64,000 nucleotides of DNA, from NCBI GenBank assembly GCA_032622095.1, contig CP136061.1:129656754-129720753 (forward strand). The letters run 5' to 3'. Shown piece by piece: positions 22,752-35,354 of this stretch. Positions within the stretch are counted from its first letter, which is position 1. Each line of letters starts with the position of its first letter. Both the position numbers and the translations under genes were made by a program. This stretch comes from Siphonodentalium dalli. Its lineage: Eukaryota > Mollusca > Scaphopoda > Gadilida > Siphonodentaliidae. Below the pieces are notes generated by a model that worked only from the letters and a program-made list of their open reading frames with translations, was not told where the DNA came from and did not search any database.

Positions 22752-23384
22752 ATGTCATCAGTTGCAGGCATCGAAATGAAAGGGGGACTTTTTGGTTTCC
22801 TCATAGATTCAGCGTTTACGTTCAGTGATAAGGATATTTCACAATCGCATGGGAAAATAACCAGGTCGTGTGTATCAACAAATCTCGAGTACCTTGCTTC
22901 AATTCGAGCGAACGCCACAGATGATTTCAATGTGAATGGCACGGATGTCGACCTTGATGACTATGATTCCTACCAAGCTCAACTGAGGGGTCACAATGTC
23001 AGCAGTTCCATTCTGTTTTCTGTGGGGTGTGATGCCGCGACAGATTCGAAAGACAAGAAAGGAATCAAACGAGCATGTGCCGAAGCCGTTCTGCCCCCAA
23101 ATAAGAGACCGGTAGTGAAAAGTTTAAGGAACAAATCAAAAGAATATTGCGTTTTCTGCAAACACAGTAAAAAGCCAGAACGGTTGTACAAAAGTCACCT
23201 GGTAAAAGACGACAATGATGTAGTTACCTGTCCCATTCTCCGACGGTACAAGTGCCCTCTATGTGGTGTTTCTGGTGACAAAGCTCACACGATCAAGTAT
23301 TGTCCATCATACGACGGGATATCCATGAGCGTTGCCGTAGCCAGGAGAAGAAAGTTCGACAGCAAGAGAGTCAGATCTTCATAA
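22752..23384 (+). CDS. nanos: Nanos-like zinc-finger protein, unit 9
   Basis: This is an intact 210-codon frame with all ligands. It shares D8E, Q27K and N123K with unit 6. A private A143E puts an acidic residue inside the loop of finger 1, where the other copies are neutral or basic; the effect on RNA binding is unknown. The spacer begins like that of unit 6 and changes to type B near 24600. Confidence 0.92.
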   Translation: MSSVAGIEMKGGLFGFLIDSAFTFSDKDISQSHGKITRSCVSTNLEYLASIRANATDDFNVNGTDVDLDDYDSYQAQLRGHNVSSSILFSVGCDAATDSKDKKGIKRACAEAVLPPNKRPVVKSLRNKSKEYCVFCKHSKKPERLYKSHLVKDDNDVVTCPILRRYKCPLCGVSGDKAHTIKYCPSYDGISMSVAVARRRKFDSKRVRSS

Positions 23385-25635
23385 GCTGCAAGCCAGATTA
23401 GCACACGCTATGTGTCTAAATGCCCGTTTTGTTTAAATATTATTCAATTGTTATATATGCCTTTAATTTATGTTGGTGCGCATGGAAATTTGAAACATGC
23501 GCACAATTTGTATTGTATAAATAAACAATTTGTAATGAATTATATGCAAAGAAGCTTTTACATATTAGGCAATAAACTTATGTATAACAAATATCCTTTT
23601 CGTATCTATATATAAACAAATGGGCGGTCTCTTGGTGCTTGCATTTTTTGTACCTCGTTCCTGTCGTGTCGTGTAGATATTTCTGAAATTGTAGCTGTCT
23701 AATGTCAAAATCTAGTGATTATTGTGCGAATGGGTGGTTTCGCCTACTTGTCTAATGTCTTGTTCTTTGAACACACAGAAAGAAATCGCATGCAACAATT
23801 CCAATCCCGCTTTATATAAGCCATATATCAGTCCATCGTCAAAGCTTCATTGGAAGACTCGCGTAGCAGGGTTGCGAGTACAAATGCCCTACTGAAGCAT
23901 AACAGTACGATGATAAAACAAAATCGTTTCATGCAAGACTTGTGGTGATCGTTGGTCGGAGAAGGCCGGCGCTTCAGATGGAATTTTGTTTTGTTTTTGT
24001 ACAAATTTCCCAATGTATCCATTTTGTGATCACTATTTTAACTATAACTCTAAATCCGTGTCTTTGGTTCAGTTCAAGATACAAACCACAATGAACTGTC
24101 AGGTTTAAATGAGGTAGTAATCAACGATTTCTGGCCATTTTCACAATTTCGTGTGGTTACTGTACTACAACATTCTGCTGCACCACGGTCATTGACAAAC
24201 AGCACACAATAGACAGAAATGGACTAAGAATTCAACTGTCTGTACTTTGACTGGACTGTCACATCATAAATTGAATTATCTCCCTTGGACTGTCCATGCA
24301 ATGCACCAATTTTTAACCATTGTTTGGCCGAAAGTAGCCATCTTCGGCCCCGTAGTTAACCATGACAGAGCGAATGTCAGTCTATTGTCACCTTGTGAGC
24401 AGATATAGAACCTAGATAGATGTAAGATGATATAAAAACTAAAGAAAAATTATCGTATCAATTTTGAAATTTTGTTTTGGAACTGCAGAAGACTGTTTTG
24501 AAGGGAGATAAATCAAGCTCTTTTCCGGTGTATTACCACATAGAGCTGGTCCACACCATGCAGATACGAAACACATACTTCGTAAGTCAAACATCATCCT
24601 ATTTTGTGAACTATGGTACCTTTATAAAATAATTAAACCATTAAAACAGTACTCACATTAATAACAATGTCAAACTGACAGTTACAGCCCTTATATGCTT
24701 AAAATCCTATTTTTCAGCCCTCCTACAAACCCATGAAATCGTGTATGGATACTTGAACTAAAACGCATAATATTGTCGATGACAGTGTTGTCGTGCAACA
24801 ACGTGCTTATGTAGCCTAAATTGTTTATTTCAGATGGTTGGAACTAATATTTTGCCTCAATTTCGGTATGTTTGTTCTGTCAGTCACATGTCCCTCGTTT
24901 CGAATTTACAAAACACCACATTTCCACCACGTTTTTTGGCGATATTTGACCAATTTAAGCCCAGAAGCGAACAATGGCAAAGCGAATGGCAGCAAATGAT
25001 CATACCATCGCCCGTTAGAACTATGCTGGCATTAACCTATATGGGAATCAGAAATAAACCCATCACAGTGGTTGTCTCTCCAGGCCTTTTCCTTCAGAAA
25101 TAATGCACCGGTCAAGCAGCCGTCAGAAGAGTTATAAATGCGGATTCTATAGTTTCCCTACACACACTCAAGAAGCGCAGCTCTAATGATTGAGTTACAG
25201 TTAACCATGCATATGGCAATATAAATTATAACCATATATACGTCGAACGTCTGCGCATGCCAGGGAATACCCAAAACAAATGTGTGTCATAAATCTAACT
25301 CAGAACCGAAACCAGTCAGTTTAATTTTTCAGTAATATATTGATACGCTTAACAACTTATGCATCTATACAATTCGCTTGTTTAGTTGACATTATACTCA
25401 ATTTTACACCGCGCACAGTGAACCGAGTTATACTCCAAATTCACCGAGCAAGTGGGAAGCGCCGATGCATGTTGTGATACGAATTTGAATGCAACGCAAA
25501 GTAAACACTTCGTTGCCACTCGAAAACTGTGTTGTAGTACTCGAAAGATCGCCGAGCCAATCAAATAGCGTTGATTAGGCCGAACAGAGGCCACTACGTT
25601 CTTGTAAAAACACCCCCTTTCAGACCCCGTGCAAG

Positions 25636-25643
25636 TATATAAA
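25636..25643 (+). promoter_or_regulatory. TATA box, unit 10
   Basis: Consensus TATATAAA before the ATG at 25745. Confidence 0.8.
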
Positions 25644-25744
25644 TCCAGATTGGTTTCATATCAAACCATATCTTTCGTTCACTGTCGCTCGATCGTTCTA
25701 AATCAAAACCATTTCAGTCGAACATTATAGAAATTGCCATCATT

Positions 25745-26377
25745 ATGTCATCAGTTGCAGGCATCGACATGAAAGGGGGACTTTTTGGTTTCCTCATAGA
25801 TTCAGCGTTTACGTTCAGTGATCAGGATATTTCACAATCGCATGGGAAAATAACCAGGTCGTGTGTATCAACAAATCTCGAGTACCTTGCTTCAATTCGA
25901 GCGAACGCCACAGATGATTTCAATGTGAATGGCACGGATGTCGACCTTGATGACTATGATTCCTACCAAGCTCAACTGAGGGGTCACAATGTCAGCAGTT
26001 CCATTCTGTTTTCTGTGGGGTGTGATGCCGCGACAGATTCGAAAGACAAGAAAGGAATCAAACGAGCATGTGCCGAAGCCGTTCTGCCCCCAAATAAGAG
26101 ACCGGTAGTGAAAAGTTTAAGGAACAAATCAAAAGAATATTGCGTTTTCTGCAAACACAGTAAAAAGCCAGCACGGTTGTACAAAAGTCACCTGGTAAAA
26201 GACGACAATGATGTAGTTACCTGTTCCATTCTCCGACGGTACAAGTGCCCTCTATGTGGTGTTTCTGGTGACAAAGCTCACACGATCAAGTATTGTCCAT
26301 CATACGACGGGATATCCATGAGCGTTGCCGTAGCCAGGAGAAGAAAGTTCGACAGCAAGAGAGTCAGATCTTCATAA
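25745..26377 (+). CDS. nanos: Nanos-like zinc-finger protein, unit 10
   Basis: This is an intact 210-codon frame with all ligands. It carries N123K (as units 6 and 9) and P161S (as unit 4), so it looks like a recombinant between those lineages. Q27 is the common residue. Confidence 0.92.
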   Translation: MSSVAGIDMKGGLFGFLIDSAFTFSDQDISQSHGKITRSCVSTNLEYLASIRANATDDFNVNGTDVDLDDYDSYQAQLRGHNVSSSILFSVGCDAATDSKDKKGIKRACAEAVLPPNKRPVVKSLRNKSKEYCVFCKHSKKPARLYKSHLVKDDNDVVTCSILRRYKCPLCGVSGDKAHTIKYCPSYDGISMSVAVARRRKFDSKRVRSS

Positions 26378-28628
26378 GCTGCAAGCCAGATTAGCACACG
26401 CTATGTGTCTAAATGCCCGTTTTGTTTAAATATTATTCAATTGTTATATATGCCTTTAATTTATGTTGGTGCGCATGGAAATTTGAAACATGCGCACAAT
26501 TTGTATTGTATAAATAAACAATTTGTAATGAATTATATGCAAAGAAGCTTTTACATATTAGGCAATAAACTTATGTATAACAAATATCCTTTTCGTATCT
26601 ATATATAAACAAATGGGCGGTCTCTTGGTGCTTGCATTTTTTGTACCTCGTTCCTGTCGTGTCGTGTAGATATTTCTGAAATTGTAGCTGTCTAATGTCA
26701 AAATCTAGTGATTATTGTGCGAATGGGTGGTTTCGCCTACTTGTCTAATGTCTTGTTCTTTGAACACACAGAAAGAAATCGCATGCAACAATTCCAATCC
26801 CGCTTTATATAAGCCATATATCAGTCCATCGTCAAAGCTTCATTGGAAGACTCGCGTAGCAGGGTTGCGAGTACAAATGCCCTACTGAAGCATAACAGTA
26901 CGATGATAAAACAAAATCGTTTCATGCAAGACATGTGGTGATCGCTGGTCGGAGAAGGCCGGCGCTTCAGATGGATTTTTTTTTTTTTTGGTACAAATTT
27001 CCCAATGTATCCATTTTGTGATCACTATTTTAACTATAACTCTAAATCCGTGTCTTTGGTTCAGTTCAAGATACAAACCACAATGAACTGTCAGGTTTAA
27101 ATGAGGTAGTAATCAACGATTTCTGGCCATTTTCACAATTTCGTGTGGTTACTGTACTACAACATTCTGCTGCACCACGGTCATTGACAAACAGCACACA
27201 ATAGACATAAATGGACTAAGAATTCAACTGTCTGTACTTTGACTGGACTGTCACATCATAAATTGAATTATCTCCCTTGGACTGTCCATGCAATGCACCA
27301 ATTTTTAACCATTGTTTGGCCGAAAGTAGCCATCTTCGGCCCCATAGTTAACCATGACAGAGCGAATGTCAGTCTATTGTCACCTTGTGAGCAGATATAG
27401 AACCTAGATAGATGTAAGATGATATAAAAACTAAAGAAAAATTATCGTATCAATTTTGAAATTTTGTTTTGGAACTGCAGAAGACTGTTTTGAAGGGAGA
27501 TAAATCAAGCTCTTTTCCGGTGTATTACCACATAGAGCTGGTCCACACCATGCAGATACGAAACACATACTTCGTAAGTCAAACATCATCCTATTCTGTG
27601 AACTATGGTACCTTTATAAAATAATTAAACCATTAAAACAGTACTCACATTAATAACAAATGTCAAACTGACAGTTACAGCCCTTATATGCTTAAAATCC
27701 TATTTTTCAGCCCTCCTACAAACCCATGAAATCGTGTATGGATACTTGAACTAAAACGCATAATATTGTCGATGACAGTGTTGTCGTGCAACAACGTGCT
27801 TATGTAGCCTAAATTGTTTATTTCAGATGGTTGGAACTAATATTTTGCCTCAATTTCGGTATGTTTGTTCTGTCAGTCACATGCCCCTCGTTTCGAATTT
27901 ACAAAACACCATATTTCCACCACGTTGTTTGGCGATATTTGACCAATTTAAGCCCAGAAGCGAACAATGGCAAAGCGAATGTCAGCAAATGATCATACCA
28001 TCGCCCGTTAGAACTATGCTGGCGTTAACCTATATGGGAATCAGAAATAAACCCATCACAGTGGTTGGCTCTCAAGGCCTTTTCCTTCAGAAATAATGCA
28101 CCGGTCAAGCAGCCGTCAGAAGAGTTATAAATGCGGATTCTATAGTTTCCCTACACACATTCAAGAAGCGCAGCTATAATGATTGAGTTACAGTTAACCA
28201 TGCATATGGCAATATAAAGTATAACCTTATATACGTCGAACGTCTGCGCGTGCCAGGGAATACCCAAAACAAATGTGTGTCATAAATCTAACTCAGAACC
28301 GAAAGCAGTCAGTTGAATTTTTCAGTAATATATTGATACGCTTAACAACTTATGCATCTATACAATTCGCTTGTTTAGTTGACATTATACTCAATTTTAC
28401 ACCGCGCACAGTGAACCGAGTTATACTCCAAATTCACGGAGCAAGTGGGAAGCGCCGATGCATGTTGTGATACGAATTTGAATGCAACGCAAAGTAAACA
28501 CTTCGTTGCCACTCGAAAACTGTGTTGTAGTACTCGAAAGATCGCCGAGCCAATCAAATAGCGTTGATTAGGCCGAACAGAGGCCACTACGTTCTTGTAA
28601 AAACACCCCCTTCCAGACCCCGTGCAAG

Positions 28629-28636
28629 TATATAAA
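28629..28636 (+). promoter_or_regulatory. TATA box, unit 11
   Basis: Consensus TATATAAA before the frameshifted gene at 28738. Confidence 0.8.
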
Positions 28637-28737
28637 TCCAGATTGGTTTCATATCAAACCATATCTTTCGTTCACTGTCGCTCGATCGTTCTAAATCATA
28701 ACCATTTCAGTCGAACATTATAGAAATTGCCATCATT

Positions 28738-29369
28738 ATGTCATCAGTTGCAGGCATCGACATGAAAGGGGGACTTTTTGGTTTCCTCATAGATTCAGCG
28801 TTTACGTTCAGTGATCAGGATATTTCACAATCGCATGGGAAAATAACCAGGTCGTGTGTATCAACAAATCTCGAGTACCTTGCTTCAATTCGAGCGAACG
28901 CCACAGATGATTTCAATGTGAATGGCACGGATGTCGACCTTGATGACTATGATTCCTACCAAGCTCAACTGAGGGGTCACAATGTCAGCAGTTCCATTCT
29001 GTTTTCTGTGGGGTGTGATGCAGCGACAGATTCGAAAGACAAGAAAGGAATCAAGCGAGCATGTGCCGAAGCCGTTCTGCCCCCAAATAAGAGACCGGTA
29101 GTGAACAGTTAAGGAACAAATCAAAAGAATATTGCGTTTTCTGCAAACACAGTAAAAAGCCAGCACGGTTGTACAAAAGTCACCTGGTAAAAGACGACAA
29201 TGATGTAGTTACCTGTCCCATTCTCCGACGGTACAAGTGCCCTCTATGTGGTGTTTCTGGTGACAAAGCTCACACGATCAAGTATTGTCCATCATACGAC
29301 GGGATATCCATGAGCGTTGCCGTAGCCAGGAGAAGAAAGTTCGACAGCAAGAGAGTCAGATCTTCATAA
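28738..29369 (+). pseudogene. nanos: nanos-like gene, unit 11: 1-base deletion removes the zinc fingers
   Basis: The frame is normal for 124 codons. One T is missing from a T-run near 29109, and the frame ends at TAA 29110-29112. Without the shift the sequence would continue to the usual stop at 29369, with all ligand codons still present downstream. The translated product would be an N-terminal domain with no RNA-binding fingers. The lesion lies in a homopolymer, so a sequencing error is possible. Confidence 0.85.
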
Positions 29370-31620
29370 GCTGCAAGCCAGATTAGCACACGCTATGTGT
29401 CTAAATGCCCGTTTTGTTTAAATATTATTCAATTGTTATATATGCCTTTAATTATGTTGGTGCGCATGGAAATTTGAAACATGCGCACAATTTGTATTGT
29501 ATAAATAAACAATTTGTAATGAATTATATGCAAAGAAGCTTTTACATATTAGGCAATAAACTTATGTATAACAAATATCTTTTTCGTATCTATATATAAA
29601 CAAATGGGCGGTCTCTTGGTGCTTGCATTTTTTGTACCTCGTTCCTGTCGTGTCGTGTAGATATTTCTGAAATTGTAGCTGTCTAATGTCAAAATCTAGT
29701 GATTATTGTGCGAATGGGTGGTTTCGCCTACTTGTCTAATGTCTTGTTCCTTGAACACACAGAAAAAAATCGCATGCAACAATTCCAATCCCGCTTTATA
29801 TAAGCCATATATCAGTCCATCGTCAAAGCTTCATTGGAAGACTCGCGTAGCAGGGTTGCGAGTACAAATGCCCTACTGAAGCATAACAGTACGATGATAA
29901 AACAAAATCGTTTCATGCAAGACCTGTGGTGATCGCTGGTCGGAGAAGGCCGGCGCTTCAGATGTATTTTTATTTTTTTTTGGTACAAATTTCCCAATGT
30001 ATCCATTTTGTGATCACTATTTTAACTATAACTCTAAATCCGTGTCTTTGGTTCAGTTCAAGATACAAACCACAATGAACTGTCAGGTTTAAATGAGGTA
30101 GTAATCAACGATTTCTGGCCATTTTCACAATTTCGTGTGGTTACTGTACTACAACATTCTGCTGCACCACGGTCATTGACAAACAGCACACAATAGACAT
30201 AAATGGACTAAGAATTCAACTGTCTGTACTTTGACTGGACTGTCACATCATAAATTGAATTATCTCCCTTGGACTGTCCATGCAATGCACCAATTTTTAA
30301 CCATTGTTTGGCCGAAAGTAGCCATCTTCGGCCCCATAGTTAACCATGACAGAGCGAATGTCAGTCTATTGTCACCTTGTGAGCAGATATAGAACCTAGA
30401 TAGATGTAAGATGATATAAAAACTAAAGAAAAATTATCGTATCAATTTTGAAATTTTGTTTTGGAACTGCAGAAGACTGTTTTGAAGGGAGATAAATCAA
30501 GCTCTTTTCCGGTGTATTACCACATAGAGCTGATCCACACCATGCAGATACGAAACACATACTTCGTAAGTCAAACATCATCCTATTCTGTGAACTATGG
30601 TACCTTTATAAAATAATTAAACCATTAAAACAGTACTCATATTAATAACAAATGTCAAACTGACAGTTACAGCCCTTATATGCTTAAAATCCTATTTTTC
30701 AGCCCTCCTACAAACCCATGAAATCGTGTATGGATACTTGAACTAAAACGCATAATATTGTCGTTGACAGTGTTGTCGTGCAACAACGTGCTTATGTAGC
30801 CTAAATTGTTTATTTCAGATGGTTGGAACTAATATTTTGCCTCAATTTCGGTATGTTTGTTCTGTCAGTCACATGCCCCTCGTTTCGAATTTACAAAACA
30901 CCATATTTCCACCACGTTGTTTGGCGATATTTGACCAATTTAAGCCCAGAAGCGAACAATGGCAAAGCGAATGTCAGCAAATGATCATACCATCGCCCGT
31001 TAGAACTATGCTGGCGTTAACCTATATGGGAATCAGAAATAAACCCATCACAGTGGTTGGCTCTCAAGGCCTTTTCCTTCAGAAATAATGCACCGGTCAA
31101 GCAGCCGTCAGAAGAGTTATAAATGCGGATTCTATAGTTTCCCTACACACACTCAAGAAGCGCAGCTCTAATGATTGAGTTACAGTTAACCATGCATATG
31201 GCAATATAAAGTATAACCTTATATACGTCGAACGTCTGCGCGTGCCAGGGAATACCCAAAACAAATGTGTGTCATAAATCTAACTCAGAACCGAAAGCAG
31301 TCAGTTGAATTTTTCAGTAATATATTGATACGCTTAACAACTTATGCATCTATACAATTCGCTTGTTTAGTTGACATTATACTCAATTTTACACCGCGCA
31401 CAGTGAACCGAGTTATACTCCAAATTCACGGAGCAAGTGGGAAGCGCCGATGCATGTTGTGATACGAATTTGAATGCAACGCAAAGTAAACACTTCGTTG
31501 CCACTCGAAAACTGTGTTGTAGTACTCGAAAGATCGCCGAGCCAATCAAATAGCGTTGATTAGGCCGAACAGAGGCCACTACGTTCTTGTAAAAACACCC
31601 CCTTCCAGACCCCGTGCAAG

Positions 31621-31628
31621 TATATAAA
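31621..31628 (+). promoter_or_regulatory. TATA box, unit 12
   Basis: Consensus TATATAAA before the ATG at 31730. Confidence 0.8.
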
Positions 31629-31729
31629 TCCAGATTGGTTTCATATCAAACCATATCTTTCGTTCACTGTCGCTCGATCGTTCTAAATCATAACCATTTC
31701 AGTCGAACATTATAGAAATTGCCATCATT

Positions 31730-32362
31730 ATGTCATCAGTTGCAGGCATCGACATGAAAGGGGGACTTTTTGGTTTCCTCATAGATTCAGCGTTTACGTT
31801 CAGTGATCAGGATATTTCACAATCGCATGGGAAAATAACCAGGTCGTGTGTATCAACAAATCTCGAGTACCTTGCTTCAATTCGAGCGAACGCCACAGAT
31901 GATTTCAATGTGAATGGCACGGATGTCGACCTTGATGACTATGATTCCTACCAAGCTCAACTGAGGGGTCACAATGTCAGCAGTTCCATTCTGTTTTCTG
32001 TGGGGTGTGATGCAGCGACAGATTCGAAAGACAAGAAAGGAATCAAGCGAGCATGTGCCGAAGCCGTTCTGCCCCCAAATAAGAGACCGGTAGTGAACAG
32101 TTTAAGGAACAAATCAAAAGAATATTGCGTTTTCTGCAAACACAGTAAAAAGCCAGCACGGTTGTACAAAAGTCACCTGGTAAAAGACGACAATGATGTA
32201 GTTACCTGTCCCATTCTCCGACGGTACAAGTGCCCTCTATGTGGTGTTTCTGGTGACAAAGCTCACACGATCAAGTATTGTCCATCATACGACGGGATAT
32301 CCATGAGCGTTGCCGTAGCCAGGAGAAGAAAGTTCGACAGCAAGATAGTCAGATCTTCATAA
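31730..32362 (+). CDS. nanos: Nanos-like zinc-finger protein, unit 12
   Basis: This is an intact 210-codon frame with all ligands. The only private change is R206I in the C-terminal basic tail. The N-terminal half matches units 4 and 10 (K10, L45, L48). Confidence 0.92.
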   Translation: MSSVAGIDMKGGLFGFLIDSAFTFSDQDISQSHGKITRSCVSTNLEYLASIRANATDDFNVNGTDVDLDDYDSYQAQLRGHNVSSSILFSVGCDAATDSKDKKGIKRACAEAVLPPNKRPVVNSLRNKSKEYCVFCKHSKKPARLYKSHLVKDDNDVVTCPILRRYKCPLCGVSGDKAHTIKYCPSYDGISMSVAVARRRKFDSKIVRSS

Positions 32363-34612
32363 GCTGCAAGCCAGATTAGCACACGCTATGTGTCTAAATG
32401 CCCGTTTTGTTTAAATATTATTCAATTGTTATATATGCCTTTAATTTATGTTGGTGCGCATGGAAATTTGAAACATGCGCACAATTTGTATTGTATAAAT
32501 AAACAATTTGTAATGAATTATATGCAAAGAAGCTTTTACATATTAGGCAATAAACTTATGTATAACAAATATCTTTTTCGTATCTATATATAAACAAATG
32601 GGCGGTCTCTTGGTGCTTGCATTTTTTGTACCTCGTTCCTGTCGTGTCGTGTAGATATTTCTGAAATTGTAGCTGTCTAATGTCAAAATCTAGTGATTAT
32701 TGTGCGAATGGGTGGTTTCGCCTACTTGTCTAATGTCTTGTTCCTTGAACACACAGAAAGAAATCGCATGCAACAATTCCAATCCCGCTTTATATAAGCC
32801 ATATATCAGTCCATCGTCAAAGCTTCATTGGAAGACTCGCGTAGCAGGGTTGCGAGTACAAATGCCCTACTGAAGCATAACAGTACGATGATAAAACAAA
32901 ATCGTTTCATGCAAGACTTGTGGTGATCGCTGGTCGGAGAAGGCCGGCGCTTCAGATGGATTTTTTTTTTTTTTGTACAAATTTCCCAATGTATCCATTT
33001 TGTGATCACTATTTTAACTATAACTCTAAATCCGTGTCTTTGGTTCAGTTCAAGATACAAACCACAATGAACTGTCAGGTTTAAATGAGGTAGTAATCAA
33101 CGATTTCTGGCCATTTTCACAATTTCGTGTGGTTACTGTACTACAACATTCTGCTGCACCACGGTCATTGACAAACAGCACACAATAGACAGAAATGGAC
33201 TAAGAATTCAACTGTCTGTACTTTGACTGGACTGTCACATCATAAATTGAATTATCTCCCTTGGACTGTCCATGCAATGCACCAATTTTTAACCATTGTT
33301 TGGCCGAAAGTAGCCATCTTCGGCCCCGTAGTTAACCATGACAGAGCGAATGTCAGTCTATTGTCACCTTGTGAGCAGATATAGAACCTAGATAGATGTA
33401 AGATGATATAAAAACTAAAGAAAAATTATCGTATTAATTTTGAAATTTTGTTTTGGAACTGCAGAAGACTGTTTTGAAGGGAGATAAATCAAGCTCTTTT
33501 CCGGTGTATTACCACATAGAGCTGGTCCACACCATGCAGATACGAAACACATACTTCGTAAGTCAAACATCATCCTATTCTGTGAACTATGGTACCTTTA
33601 TAAAATAATTAAACCATTAAAACAGTACTCACATTAATAACAAATGTCAAACTGACAGTTACAGCCCTTATATGCTTAAAATCCTATTTTTCAGCCCTCC
33701 TACAAACCCATGAAATCGTGTATGGATACTTGAACTAAAACGCATAATATTGTCGTTGACAGTGTTGTCGTGCAACAACGTGCTTATGTAGCCTAAATTG
33801 TTTATTTCAGATGGTTGGAACTAATATTTTGCCTCAATTTCGGTATGTTTGTTCTGTCAGTCACATGCCCCTCGTTTCGAATTTACAAAACACCATATTT
33901 CCACCACGTTGTTTGGCGATATTTGACCAATTTAAGCCCAGAAGCGAACAATGGCAAAGCGAATGTCAGCAAATGATCATACCATCGCCCGTTAGAACTA
34001 TGCTGGCGTTAACCTATATGGGAATCAGAAATAAACCCATCACAGTGGTTGGCTCTCAAGGCCTTTTCCTTCAGAAATAATGCACCGGTCAAGCAGCCGT
34101 CAGAAGAGTTATAAATGCGGATTCTATAGTTTCCCTACACACACTCAAGAAGCGCAGCTATAATGATTGAGTTACAGTTAACCATGCATATGGCAATATA
34201 AAGTATAACCTTATATACGTCGAACGTCTGCGCGTGCCAGGGAATACCCAAAACAAATGTGTGTCATAAATCTAACTCAGAACCGAAAGCAGTCAGTTTA
34301 ATTTTTCAGCAATATATTGATACGCTTAACAACTTATGCATCTATACAATTCGCTTGTTTAGTTGACATTATACTCAATTTTACACCGCGCACAGTGAAC
34401 CGAGTTATACTCCAAATTCACGGAGCAAGTGGGAAGCGCCGATGCATGTTGTGATACGAATTTGAATGCAACGCAAAGTAAACACTTCGTTGCCACTCGA
34501 AAACTGTGTTGTAGTACTCGAAAGATCGCCGAGCCAATCAAATAGCGTTGATTAGGCCGAACAGAGGCCACTACGTTCTTGTAAAAACACCCCCTTCCAG
34601 ACCCCGTGCAAG

Positions 34613-34620
34613 TATATAAA
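34613..34620 (+). promoter_or_regulatory. TATA box, unit 13
   Basis: Consensus TATATAAA before the ATG at 34722. Confidence 0.8.
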
Positions 34621-34721
34621 TCCAGATTGGTTTCATATCAAACCATATCTTTCGTTCACTGTCGCTCGATCGTTCTAAATCATAACCATTTCAGTCGAAC
34701 ATTATAGAAATTGCCATCATT

Positions 34722-35354
34722 ATGTCATCAGTTGCAGGCATCGACATGAAAGGGGGACTTTTTGGTTTCCTCATAGATTCAGCGTTTACGTTCAGTGATC
34801 AGGATATTTCACAATCGCATGGGAAAATAACCAGGTCGTGTGTCTCAACAAATATCGAGTACCTTGCTTCAATTCGAGCGAACGCCACATATGATTTCAA
34901 TGTGAATGGCACGGATGTCGACCTTGATGACTATGATTCCTACCAAGCTCAACTGAGGGGTCACAATGTCAGCAGTTCCATTCTGTTTTCTGTGGGGTGT
35001 GATGCAGCGACAGATTCGAAAGACAAGAAAGGAATCAAGCGAGCATGTGCCGAAGCCGTTCTGCCCCCAAATAAGAGACCGGTAGTGAACAGTTTAAGGA
35101 ACAAATCAAAAGAATATTGCGTTTTCTGCAAACACAGTAAAAAGCCAGCACGGTTGTACAAAAGTCACCTGGTAAAAGACGACAATGATGTAGTTACCTG
35201 TCCCATTCTCCGACGGTACAAGTGCCCTCTATGTGGTGTTTCTGGTGACAAAGCTCACACGATCAAGTATTGTCCATCATACGACGGGATATCCATGAGC
35301 GTTGCCGTAGCCAGGAGAAGAAAGTTCGACAGCAAGAGAGTCAGATCTTCATAA
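34722..35354 (+). CDS. nanos: Nanos-like zinc-finger protein, unit 13
   Basis: This is an intact 210-codon frame with all ligands. It combines K10 with I45 and D58Y, and so joins features of the unit 2 and unit 17/18 groups. Confidence 0.92.
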   Translation: MSSVAGIDMKGGLFGFLIDSAFTFSDQDISQSHGKITRSCVSTNIEYLASIRANATYDFNVNGTDVDLDDYDSYQAQLRGHNVSSSILFSVGCDAATDSKDKKGIKRACAEAVLPPNKRPVVNSLRNKSKEYCVFCKHSKKPARLYKSHLVKDDNDVVTCPILRRYKCPLCGVSGDKAHTIKYCPSYDGISMSVAVARRRKFDSKRVRSS

